This document shows positions 26,209 through 39,200 of a DNA stretch of 64,000 nt, one piece after another. Below the pieces are notes generated by a model. That model saw only the letters and a list, made by a program, of their open reading frames with translations. It ran no database searches and was not told the origin of the DNA. Position 1 is the first letter of the stretch, and the number at the start of each line of letters is the position of its first letter. Both the position numbers and the translations under genes were made by a program. Source of the stretch: Homalodisca vitripennis (Eukaryota > Arthropoda > Insecta > Hemiptera > Cicadellidae); assembly GCF_021130785.1 (NCBI RefSeq), contig NC_060214.1, positions 40,717,001 to 40,781,000 on the forward strand, written 5' to 3'.

Positions 26209-29200
26209 TAAACAAAATTTTAGTTTTCAAATAAAGTTTTTATTCTCTTCAATGGAACAAAAGATAATACAAATTGCAAATATAATAATATTTACTGTTT
26301 CTTTATGAAGAAAATGCTTGAAATTCAAATGTGCCAGCAAAGACAAAGTAGGAGTATGTCACACTATGCATTACTTACTTGGGCTTCACTAAACTTTCAA
26401 GTCTATAATGTGACATGTACCGCCTATGGCCCATGTTAAAATGTCATATGATTGTACTCAGTCTGCTTAAAAATATTTTTACTCTGCGATATTCTCATAG
26501 CCGTCACAGTTATCCTATTAGATCAACGCGAAAATGTTTTCTAACGCTGAGCCAAATTCCACGAAGTGACTTGTACAATCAGTGAACTTGATTGTTTGCC
26601 TATCAAAATTTAAAGTTTACAGGTCACTTCGTTTTCAAGATATTGTGCAAACAAGATAGCAATACCTTAGAGTAATAGACTTTGCTAACACTCAGATAAT
26701 AAAAAGGTTACATTGAAACCATTGAAATAAAAACTATGCATACTTATTTAGATGTATTTCTTGCAATAAACTTTTTTCCCTGATTCAATTTGGTTCATAT
26801 TTGAGATGTGATAATCTATTTAAAGGAAAAAGTTTTTAATAAATCTGAATCATTATCAGTTCATAATGATATCAATAGCACTTCATATTTGAATATTTTT
26901 AATTTGCCAGAAAAATACTGTGTGGCATTTTGTCACTGGATAAATTACTTATCATTTTCAGAACAATAACTTTCTTCCTGCAAAATATCTCTAACTAAAC
27001 TTTAATGACACGGATCAGCCATATTAAGTAACAATAATACTAAAAACCACACTAAAACAGCTGTGCAACACGTGAAATGTACTTTTTTAATTGTAACAAT
27101 TAACTGGCTAGTGGTGATATACAGTAGCTACAACACTACAGTAGGGGCCACAAAAGAGTACAGTTGGTACAACACATCAACTGGCACCTGGCACGGCATG
27201 ACACAGACCATAGTTACAGTATTGTACTGTACAAAGCTCAAACTAAGGTAGTTAATTGATTAGATCAGTCATCGATGACTGGGTTCCAAGGGCACATGCC
27301 AAAAAGGCTCCTTCGTCAATTGCACTCTCTAGTGGTCCCTACTGTAATTCATGTATTTAGTTATTACAGTCCTTTTGCACAGTAACCTAAAGAATTAGCT
27401 GATACATGCTGAACGAAATACATTGAGGTGTAGCTGAGTAATACTATTAAAAAATCATATATTGAAAATTACGAATTTATTAGATGTAATACACACTGAT
27501 GAGTGTGAGTGAGTGATATTCTATTCATATCAGTTCCAGTGTTAAAGAGAGAAAACAATAAATTAAATATTATACAAGAAGTTTAATAAAAACTATTATT
27601 TGGTGTAATAAAAATAATTTTTACATTGTTTGAAGGAAAGAAAAGAACTTAAATTGCATCATAAACAGAAGATGTTTAAAGCATTTTTAAAAATAAAGAA
27701 TACATAGCAAACCACCATTAACAATTTTAACAAGATGTTAAAACATGTAACATTACATTCTGTTTGCAATGCATTAAAAATTGACAAAAAATCTTCTGGA
27801 AGCTCTTTAAAAGTTTAATTTAAAATATTTGCAGACCTGAGCATTTTGTACATTAATTGTACTCATCTTGGGGAAGCATTTTCTTCCATGTTTTACTTAG
27901 ATAGGTATTACATGACCTTAGTTCCACCTTTGATTTTCATGATCACAAAAACTAATTTTAAGGAAATAAAATGTTTTCCATGCCCTTAGTTTTGCTCTTT
28001 GAAACATTATATTATATATTAATGGACCTTCAATACTTTACTAGATGTAGAAAGATGTAGATTTTTATTTAACTAGGAAAACAATATTCCTGAAGTTGAA
28101 TTTGTTATCAGCAACTGTTTGGAAATAATTAAGAAAAAACAGTCGTTTTGATCATCCACATAGTGGTCATATTCATACAATGGTTCTGTTGTACATTTTT
28201 GGTACTGAATGTTAAGTCTGCGTGATGCAAAAATGTTGAGGTTTTTTAATGTTCTCAACATGACCTTAGCAAATTATACTTGTTCACAATATTAAATGTA
28301 TTTGTTTGAATAGGGTTTTTTCAAAGAGACTGTATCAATTTTACTATTCTCTAACAAAACTACCAATTAGTAAAGAACAGCTCTAAGTTTGCGAACAGTA
28401 TTTGTAACGATATTGAGAATTATATAAATTAATTTGGTTGCAGAAAAATGCACATTGTAATGGAATGTTATGTTTAAATTCTAAACATATAGATTTATGT
28501 TCTTTTAAGACCGGATACTGTTATTGAGACAGAGGGGTACAAAAACTCCCTTCATTGAAGTATTTGTGAGGATTATTCTGCGAAGGAAATCATGGCTGTG
28601 GAATGGAGGAGGAGTGTTCCACGTGCAAGTGGTAGATGAACTGTGGCTCAGTATGACCACTACAGCAAGTTTATACAACATAGAAGGAACTGGACAAGTC
28701 GGAGATGACCTAAAACCAATTGTATCTACGTAATGCCCAATGCTTAAGAGGGCACCAAATTAATAAGTGTGTAATTAAAAGCCAACATATTTTTTATAAT
28801 TCTCTTATTGCTTTTTATAATTCTTCTACCAATGGGGATGGAGTGTAATTATATAATCATCCAAGTATTACGTGATGAATATTAAATAAATAAGAGTATT
28901 AATATATGAATAAGGTACAGTGATGTTACTATTTAAGATCTACTGTTTATGACAGGTGTAATTAATGTTCCAATAACCGTTTAGAACAGAATCTTTTAGA
29001 TGTAATCATGGTAGTTCGAGTCTTGGTTTTATTAGTAGGCTGAAGTCCAATTTCTTATGCCAAAAACGCATCACGTCACCACCCTGACATCTTTATGTCA
29101 AGATGATAAAGGAAAACTGATTCTCAAATTCGAAGTTATAAAACTGCTTATTTTGAAGTTAGTATATTCACTAATGCAAATTCATAAGCTAGCTGGTTAA

Positions 29201-29508
29201 CTAAATAGCCATTTTTTTCTTTCGGTTTCCACCAAAAACTAACTAGCAAGAATTTTAACCTATAAGTCCAACGTATAGCTTCTGATTTGTGAGCTCGCAC
29301 TAAAACAAATTATATAAATTTTAAAATTGCACTGCATAACAAATAAACACGGTTTTAATCCAACTGCATTTTATCCAATTTGATAAAAATGGTAAAATCT
29401 AGACTAAGATCATAACCTAAAAATTAAATAACATTTCAGATTGAATAGAATTATTTAGAGTGTAACCATTTTATCAGAATACAACTGCTGACCAACCTAC
29501 CTGGAATA
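26209..29508. other. intergenic stretch 3' of ARMC5, one MITE, no gene recognised
   Basis: Apart from the MITE at 27139-27344 I see no supported feature. A 69-codon frame at 28524-28733 (GGGVFHVQVVDELWLSM) has no similarity I recognise and no splice context. Confidence 0.45.
27139..27344. mobile_element. 206-bp MITE with TA target duplication
   Basis: The ends are cagtaggggccacaaaagag on the left and, read inward from the right, cagtagggaccactagagag. They match at all but three of the first 20 bases and are flanked by TA on both sides. The short length, lack of coding capacity and TA target fit a nonautonomous Tc1/mariner-type element. Confidence 0.75.
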
Positions 29509-30236
29509 CTAATTCCAAAACAACAACTCACTTTTAATTATGTCCAGTATATCTTCTAAAAGTTCCTTCTTATGCCCACCACTCATCATAAGTGTGACGG
29601 CTTCCACCCTTTGTTTAGGGGTCATTTGTGATACAAGCACAAACTTTACAACGTCCGTAGTGATACTTCCGATGATTGGGTATTTGTATCCGACATCCAG
29701 CGCCCAGTCGTACACGACACAACACGTTTTATAGTTCAGGCTGTGGTTCATCACGACAGAGAGGATCTTGGAGGTCAGTTCTGGCACTAGGAAACGATCA
29801 CACGCCACGATAAGTTCCAGTAACGTCCTTATGTCCTTCGGCAAGATACACTCACAGTAGGTATCAATGATTCGAGAAAAGTAAGTGACGCAATCTGCAG
29901 AGATATCAGTCAACCTCACCTCAGTTTGTTCTGATTCTTTAAAACCACCACGAAACATCGCCTCGAACATTGGTGAGTTGTTGCAGAGGGTTGATTTGTT
30001 TGCAGATACTGTTGAGCCGTCATCAAGCACAAATGTGATTGTTCCCTCTTTCCGCAAACTCCCAACATTGCAGTGGGAGCAGATCTCCATGGTTTTTTGT
30101 GGGTTAGCCACTTCCAATGTCTTGAAGAGTGCGTGTAGACTCGCCACTGGCGTCATTATTGTTGTTTCCAAACGCATCCATTAAATAGTTGATCGCTTTC
30201 TGTTTGAAAAGCAACCTTAACAACAGTTCCCGTTGA
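29509..30236 (-). CDS. ARMC5: ARMC5-like exon 9 (terminal, BTB domain; frame break)
   Basis: Acceptor ggttgcag|TCAACGG. The phase-correct frame reads QRELLLRLLFKQKAINYLMD, then GNNNNDAS, and stops at 30104-30106. The BTB frame (LHALFKTLEVANPQ, EGTITFVLDDGSTV, NSPMFEAMFRGGF, TLLELIVACDRFLVPEL) is shifted by one and is closed upstream by a stop at 30181-30183. So one indel between about 30107 and 30180 is needed, probably in the Asn-rich stretch. A weak internal acceptor (gtggcgag) would restore the frame but drop a conserved block. The stop is at 29509-29511. Confidence 0.75.
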
Positions 30237-33200
30237 CTGCAACCAAAAATCACCACGTTATTTAGTAACAAATGTTTATTTCATACAATACCTTAAAAAT
30301 CATTCTATAATTTATGTGAGATTCTACAACTAATAAACTCTCCAATTATAATAATATAGATTCAGGTAATACATCAGAATGTGATTTTTCCATCTCTATG
30401 TAATCCGATCAAGTTTGGAAAATTACTTTAAAGAAAACATTGTGCGAATATTTTTAAGATTTAATGATAAAGAGAATACACTATTAACATTGTAATAATA
30501 AATTTGATTAGTTTTCATATTTTGATTTTGATTTAGAACACATTTTGTAATGCTCTGACACATAAATGTACATGTAAATCAAGAGAATGAAGCAATGCAT
30601 GGCTTTGACAGTCTTATGGTAATATCCAAATAAGCAAACCAATGACTGCCAAATCTACATGATGAAGGGATGATATTTACTTTAGAAGGCTATCTGATCA
30701 GGTTAATTGAAATGAATCATGTTATTATTTACCAAATATTAAGTTTCAAACCACTTAAATATTTAAAATACATAGTAAAATGTCCATGTTATCACAGCCC
30801 AACATAGGTCAAAATCTAATCTGTTACAACATACATTTCTACTTTAATGACAAATATTAAGATAAAACAGCAAACACAGAAACAAATAGGTCTCTACTAA
30901 CTTTTTCTCTTTCATCCTCTTAACTTCAAAATGATCCCCCTCCACATACCTACCCAATCTTGCCCCATTCTGATTCTGTTCTACACAGCCATTGATAATT
31001 GTGTATAGCTGAAATTTACAATAATACCAGCCTTACCAGAGAAATCTCAAAGATTCTAGTGCCTATGACAGTTCCAAAGCCCAAACATGAAAAAAAAAAC
31101 ATGTAAAAAAATAAGTTTCCACATCAAAGCAAATTTCAGTGCGCGAGTGAATTTTCGTTAGAGGAGGACACCTGGACAAGTCTTTGACTGTGAGCTATAT
31201 TGCTACACAGCTACACAGAGCTATATTGTCTATTGTTGTCTGTCAGCCAGGTCACCTGCCAAGACATAGCTGGTCGTTCCCTGCTGTTTTGCAGCTTCAT
31301 GAAAATTGCTTGTCACTTAGTAGGCCTACTGTATCATTTTTGTTTTTATTTTAATTATTCATTTACTGTACGTATTTGTTGGTTAGTGTGGTTTTCTGTA
31401 TAAGAATAGAATAGAATAATGTTTATTGTCATTGTACAAAATGCATTGACAAAGTCATAAATACACCTAAGTGGCATAGTCAAAAGATGGAATAATGGAA
31501 ACACTTGTGTTAACTCCAGGGAAAAAGTTCACAGCCAGCAAAAGAAATTATTTTTTCTTTCTCTCTAGTGAGAAAGTTTAAGCTTAATGAAGCTATTGAC
31601 CTAAACTCTAAACCACAAAAATAAGTATAGCAAAAACAGCGGCAGCAAAAGTTTGTAAAGAAAAGAAAGATCTAGACATCTTGGATGAAGCAATATACAC
31701 ATTCTATACACCAAAAAGACTGAAAGAAATAACATTTTCATATTGAAGTTTTTGATAAATGTGCCATAAGAAGAACAATTTACAATGTTTATTAAACCGA
31801 GCATACACTTCCTTCCATAAATTACTACAAAATAAATTTTTAAATAACAAGATTTAAATTTCAAAGGTAGTGTAATAGGTATTAAATCAATTTAAAGAAT
31901 TAGGATTCAAATGGAAGATAGTTGAAAACGACAGAAAATTAGATTGTACGGAATGACAGGAGTTAAGAGGATCGACAATTTGAAAAAAATAAATCAGTTG
32001 TGTAAATATGGAAGAATGTTATGTTTTGTTAACACATGTCACTCATAAAGGTTGGTGTTGTGATGTCTTTGAGAGTTAAAAAACTAATTTAAGATTGGGT
32101 ACACATTGGACTTTGATAAAGCGTGCTGTGAACCCCATCGGGCACATGATTGTTTAATTTTTAAGGTAAATTAATGTTTTAGGTGCCTCTTGAGGTACAT
32201 AGAAAAAATATATTGAAATAATTTTTTTGTGAAAAATTGCAAATCCTATATACACTTCTTGTTATGCTTAGACTGAAAGTAAAAAAAACCATTACGGTTT
32301 TTTGCTATTATAATTGAAAAATTCGACGGCAAATAAAAAAGTCTGGAAATAAGCCATCGCCGTGAACGTGTTAAACTACTCATAGCCTTTAAATGGTTAC
32401 AAATTGTAAAAATCACAACTGTATAAAAATCTTCCAATGAAAAGATGTACTTTACTTTGTAAGAATCCAATTGAAACAGCTGTTGACCCACCTGATGACG
32501 TGAGGTATTGTCAGTGATACTGATAGTTTGACAGGATCCTCAGCCTTAAGCAACCTGTACGTCATCTCGCCCTCTCCGAGCCCGGTTTGTGATATCTCCG
32601 CCACACGGCATAGGACTCGTGTTCCCTCGTCCAGCAAACGTTCGCACTCCGCACAACACTCGTGGTTCGGCCGGCACAAGCGACAGTGCACTGTCAGCAC
32701 AAACTGGTCATCCAACAGCTGACGGTAGTAGTTCTTGTTCCTGTCAGCATAGATCAAGCTTCACTAAAAATTCTATATGCAATGGAATACAATATGCAGG
32801 AAACCATTGAAATTTCTTTATTCAGTCTAGTTCTCTAAGAACTAGACTGAATATAAGGAAGACCACATTCTACCTTTCAAATATTTTGTATCTTCTGTCT
32901 TGATCCAGCTCTATTTTTACTACTCTCCTCAGAATTGAACACCCTGTGCAGTCATCTGTGACTTCAGAACACCTAAACTTTCTATGAACAGAGTACTTTC
33001 ACTTAAGCAAAATGATCAAGTTGGCTAAAAACCACTTAGGGTAACTGATAAATTTCCTGTTTTTTCATTTGTGAATTATCCCTTATAAATGCAACAGTCC
33101 CTTAGTTAAAAGCATCAGCTGCATTATAAATTGATGTAGGCAAAAGCATATCAATCCAGTTATGCCAAGTGACGCCATGGATGCAGATCACAAGAGAATG

Positions 33201-36200
33201 ATGATCCCCATCTTCTTAGATCAATGCAACACATCAAGACAAGTCAACTTAATCGTGACTTGTAAGGATTAGATCCAGGACATTTTGACCTCGATGGAGG
33301 TCAGACAGATTTAAATAATCTAAGACTCTTGAGAAAGCTTATACTAGCCTTGCCATAAAATTTACACCCAGGAGCAAAGAAGCAGTCATAACTCAGAACA
33401 TTAAAGTCACCCATCATCAAAATATTATATTTTATGAATTCTATTTACCTCTACATAGTTTCAAGGTGTAAGTGTTTAGGACATTACGACAAGCTGATGG
33501 GAGAGGCAATTGTAGAATCAGAAAACGGCCCGGGCATCATGCTAGCAGATTTCATGCTAGAAGAAGTCTATGCCTCGAAGTTCCTCGGTATATACCTAGA
33601 TCGAGGGTTGATATGGAATACACACATTGATTCGGTTTGCGTAAGATTGTTTTCAGGCATTTCTGTTTTGAGGTCCCTAGCCAAATACTACATACGTCTC
33701 AAGTACTGATGGCGTATTATGGCCTGATTTATCCACACCTTTCTTACGGATTGATTTTGTGGGGGATGTGCGCAAACAATCAATTTTTAAGAGCATTCAA
33801 GTAGCAAAAGAAAGCAATTAGAATAATCACAAAAATAAATTTCAGGGAATCCTGCAAACAAGCTTTCAAACAATATTGCAGCTGTTGACTCTGCCAAGTC
33901 TCTACATTTTGCAAACAATTCTGTTCTGTAAGTTAAGATGTGCCCTGATAAGGGGCCGAGACATACATGAGTATGAGACCAAAGGCAGAGACAGCTACCG
34001 AACTGAAAGACACAGAATGGTTGCTTATGAGCACTTGCCCTCAAAGGCTGGTGTTCATTTAATCAACAGATTGCCAGATTCTATCCAAAGCGCCCCAACG
34101 CCCAAAGGGTTAAATATTTGCCTCAAATGCTTTTAGTGTCAAAGGTATTTTATAATGTCAGCGAATTTATGGCACACAACTGGGAGACCGATCATTTACA
34201 AGACTGACCCCGACGTTGGAAGTGGATAGAATTGGCGTATGAATGAGACTGAAAGAATGCAAAAACTGTATGTAAGAATGGATATTGTGGTATAAATGGC
34301 AAAATTATTTTAATTTAAATTTCTAGACATTTGCTATACATGTTAACATGTTTTCGTAATAAATAATTTGACTTTGACTTAGACTTCTGAATTGCACAAA
34401 TCCTTGCCTCTTAATATTCCAATTTCAACCAAGTCAGGTTTCCTGAAAGAAAATAAACCTTTGTTCATAGCAAGTAAGCCACCAGCCACCTTAAAAACTG
34501 GAGGCATGGTCAGATTACAGCCATGTTTTGTACAGGGAAAAAATAATGGAGCTAGTACCAGTACCTGTCAAGGATAAAATATCTTATCAGATTTGGTCCA
34601 GAGACCACTGCCATTCTGGTATTGGTATTGAACTATGGACCACATTAATACTTAATCACAGTGGAAGCCTCCTTCAATAGTTTTATAGACCCATATTTGT
34701 GGATATTATGTCCAGAGCGCATTCTTAATGGACACTTTAAAACAACTCCAGGCTTTTAAGGCCAAATTCCTGGACTTCTGCAACAGTCATGTAAAAAGAT
34801 TGTAGCTGCTTGCTTTAGTCTTTAGCTTATTTATATTATGTTATTCATTTTGCAATTTTATATTTGTTATTTTATAATACTTATTGAATTTTTGTTTGCT
34901 AGCATAGTAAAGTCTATTAATAGTTAGAAGCTTCTATTGTCCAGTATTGAAGTTATCAATTCCAAATCTAGATTAAGCAAATTAATGTTTGTAAATAGAA
35001 TTACTATGGACTGACACTCGCTATAAAATTATTAAGTAATTAGTGAATACCTGTATTAATGTATGAAAATAAAATAAAAATATTGTAAAAAAGGTTTTTT
35101 ATATAATTTTTAAACATTTTTCTACATTTTACACGGAATTAGACCACTGTGCAGTGACTCAACATACTATACTGTACTATAATATACAGAAGCCAACAGA
35201 GCAACGACTGCAACAACTTAAATTACTGACCGCAACCGTAACTATATAACTATAGAACTGTAGCAATAACCTAACCTAATTCTAGCGATGATACTAGTAG
35301 AGGCTGCCTTTTTGGATCTATATTCCAATATGTTTTAAAAGTTCCATTGTAATAGATTTTACCAATTTATTTTTTAGTTTATATATAAATAATCTGCAGC
35401 TATACGTATGGAAGTCCTAAGACAATCATCTGAGTGTTGAGTCAGCAGCAGAATTGTCAAGATTATGGCGTTTAAGGACAATTCGATAGGTCTACTCTAC
35501 TGCGGGAGATGACTGTTGGAGTTGGTGGGGTTTGTTCTCTAACCTCAGAGGTTCTTGCTAACCTCAACAAGGGTGTGCCACCCGACTACTTTGACTGGTG
35601 AGGTTGGCTCAGAGCTGGCCTCCCCACTAAGTGCAATTTATAGGCCTCTTGATCTAAGAGAACAAAAAAAAGGTTGAAGACTGTACACTTACCCTGCTAT
35701 GGCACACAGCAGAAGGCCGGCTTTCGGGTTAGCTTCTCTGACAAGGCTGATGTAGTCGATCAGTGTAGAGATCGTCAGTTTGGCCACCAGGTCAGTGATC
35801 GGGATGTGAACATAGTAGGTAATATGGTGCAGGAATATGAGGATCATCTCTTCCTCCTTCACATCACTCACCTCTTCCTCCATCTACAACATATTATTTT
35901 ATTGTTCCTTGTTGAAATTATGCTTGTCAAAATACAATATCAACAGTAAAAATGTTAAACTTTAATCTGTCATTCTCTAACACGCAAAATTAGATGTTTT
36001 ATTTCAGTAGAGAAATTAAAAGCACTCAGAGATCAAGAAATTTCAAAACAAAGAAAGGATCTGAAGAATTGGAAATTACCTTCATCTCCTCCTGAGTCAT
36101 ACTGACATCGTCGTCTGGCTGAGTGGGTGTACACTCGAGCTCGTCTTCACTGAGACACAGGGGCGAGTAGACACTGGCGGGGGAGGCAGGGGGTGAACAG

Positions 36201-39200
36201 TCGGAGAGGGGGGACCACTGCCCCGCCCCCCGTCCAGGAGGACTTAGCCCGGAGTAGCAGGGGGATACGCTGCCCGCCTGAGGCTCAGGTAGTGCCAAAC
36301 ACTTATCGTGGGCTCGACCATGCCTTATTACGTACTCTGCCAAACTCTTGATTAGAGCTGGTACTAGCCCGTTTACCAGAAGAATCTGAAAGATAGAATA
36401 AATTAACAAACACACCATAAAAAAAATTAATTTTAATTTAAGAAATGCAAGACCCAGTAAAAGCTTTAGATTTTTAAAATTTGATTGCAATCCCAAAAAA
36501 ATCAGATGATCTCAGTTGTAGGTTCCATTTGCAGTCATGTATAGCTTCATACCAGATCAACTACAGATGCATTCCATATATGAAGTAAGTTATGTGAGGC
36601 AGTGAGTAGTCTGTTCGCTCACTCATTAAGAAATATGAAGAGATTAATATTCTTGCTTGGAATCAGACACTGTGCACTGTGTACTGTGCAGTTAAGCAGT
36701 TTCAATTCTTAAAAATATAAATGCTTCTGTAATATTGTAAAGATAAATCAAAGGACTCCATTTCATCAGTTTAATCATAAGTTTAACTTATCTTGGATTT
36801 TATTTGACCCTTACAACATTTTGAGATCAAGCAAGGGAACCAATATAAAAAAAATTATAAATATTATTTTTGCGGGCATATTGATATAGGAATGTACAAA
36901 AACAGTAAAAATTAATCAGAACACTTAAAATTGTAGTATATTTAAAGATTATTTACATTTTTACAAACGGATTTCCAGACATTTAGCAGCTGTGAAGTGG
37001 GTTGCACTTTTTACTCTATTAGTGCTTTTCTATAAAACAAAATCTACAAATAAAGTGCTTAAAACTAAATATGACACTCACTTTACATACCTCCTCATGT
37101 ACTTTTAATAAATTGTATTTTTTGAAAATGTCCATAAAACCAAATGCTGTCAGTTGATGTGTAAGTTTTAAACATTTGGAAAACTGGAAATTGGCACTGA
37201 TAGGAATAAGCCAAGATAAAGTTAAATTTTTTAATAAGATAGATCCTTATGGTCAAAATAAGACTTTTTGAGTTCATTCATGTGTTCAGAAATGTATCCT
37301 CTGAGAAAAAAAAAAACAAAACTCAGAGTATTGAATTCAGCTTTAAAACAAGAAATGAGGACAGTGTTAAGTTTTTAGGCCTGTTCGTGCAATCTAATGT
37401 TAAGTGAAACATTCATGTTGAAACTCTATGTAAAAAGGTTTCTAAAGGTATTTTTATGCTTAGAAAACTTAAATCTTTTGTAAGCGTAGATGTGTTGAAA
37501 GCTGTTTACTTTGCCCATATTCAAAGTCATTTATCTTACGGAATTATTGTGTGGGGGCATTTTGGTAATGTAAGAAGACTATTTTTATTACAGAAGAGAG
37601 CAGATAGAGTAATGTTTAATGTTAGTAGTAGGACGCACTGTAAGCCATTGTTTAAGCAACTTGGTATTTTAACTATTATTTCTCTATACATTTTAGACTG
37701 TTTATTATATATCAAAACTAATTTAGATACAATTCCTACAAATAATTCTATTCATAGTCATTTTACCAGACAAAACAATTTCCTTAGAGTAAATCAGTGC
37801 AATTTTCAAACAACTATAAACAGTTTTTGTGAATTTGGTCTGAGGCTTTATAATATGCTACCATACAATGTTAAATCGCTCAATGTAAAACATTTAAAAA
37901 ATGAAATTAGATCTATTTTATGTGATATTGTGTATACAATGTCAAAGAATTTGTTAATTTCTTAAAAACAAAAAATGTTTAGATAGATATTTGTGTATGT
38001 GAACATATTTTATATTTGTATTTTATAGTATGCTGTACGCAAATGATGCGCATGACACTATTCTCTGTATTATTTGTACATTTTATGAATAAAGAATCTT
38101 TTGACTTTTGACTTTAGAAAAAAAAGAAGAAAAAAAAACAGTATCTCAAAGTTAGGAAGAGAATGTTATTTTTTCCACAGTGTCCAAAATCATCCATTTA
38201 CAATGACAACATTTTGTCATTCAGGATTTTGTTAGGTAAGGTAAGAAATTAGTAAAAAAAAGTTATTAAGTTTGGTTGGTTTTGAGGATTTTCTGATTTT
38301 TATTCCAGAATAGAAAAATGAATTTAAACCATTTCAAGATAAAGAAATAAGACAAACAATTACTTAAAGTGAAGGTGGGTACATATGTAGAACTCTCCAT
38401 GAGCAACCATCAACTACCACTGCTTGTTGGTCCACTGTAGAACACATAAAATTTCAAATTCATTTTAAGAACCTTGTGACAGGAAAATTTTGCAAGAGTC
38501 AGTTGAAAACAACTGGAACAAGTAAGTGGTAGTCAGACGGTGCAAAATCCGGGCTGTAGGGCGGGCGATTGAACTACTCCCAAAGAAATTGTCGAACCAA
38601 TGTTTGGGTGTCACCAACGGTATGGGGCCGAGCATTGTCATGGAGCAACACAATTCCGTTACTGAACATTCCTCTCCGTTTGTTTTTAATTACCCGTCTT
38701 AGTTTTCTTAAGGTTTCACAATACCTTGTCGCATTAATGGTTTCACCTCTCAGGAGGAAATCAATCAGCAAAACACCTTTCTGATCCCAAAAGACAAACT
38801 TTTTGCGCAGACATTGTCGTCTTCAATTTTTGTTTCTTCGGGGATTGCATGTGTCGCCACTCCATTGACTGCTGTTTGGATTCTGGTGTGACATGCAGAA
38901 CCCAAGTTTCACCACCTGTCACAATTTTGTTTGAAAAAGTCAAAGCACTTCCGAGTCTCTTGGTTTTGTGCACGTCTGTGAGCATTTTTGGAACTTATCC
39001 GAAACACAGTTTGCGATAACCTAAGCGGTACGTAACAGTTTCGTACAAAACAGTATGTGAAACTGGTTTGAATTATCAGATAGCGTTGTCATAGTGAAAC
39101 GTCTGTTCTCTTGGATTTTTTTGTCAACTTCCCTTACCAGATCATCAGTAACGAGAGAAGGCCGATTGCTTCGATTCTCATCATGCACATTTGTTCGACC

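Noticed and set aside
29885..30184. Plus-strand frame opposite the ARMC5 BTB exon
   Set aside because: Antisense shadow of the coding strand, no homology of its own.
32757..32767. Alternative ARMC5 exon 8 acceptor (tttttag)
   Set aside because: It would read through GAA GCT TGA and stop; the downstream AG at 32741 restores the frame.
35674..35949. Plus-strand frame over ARMC5 exon 7
   Set aside because: It is the antisense shadow of the exon; splice sites and conserved residues are on the minus strand.
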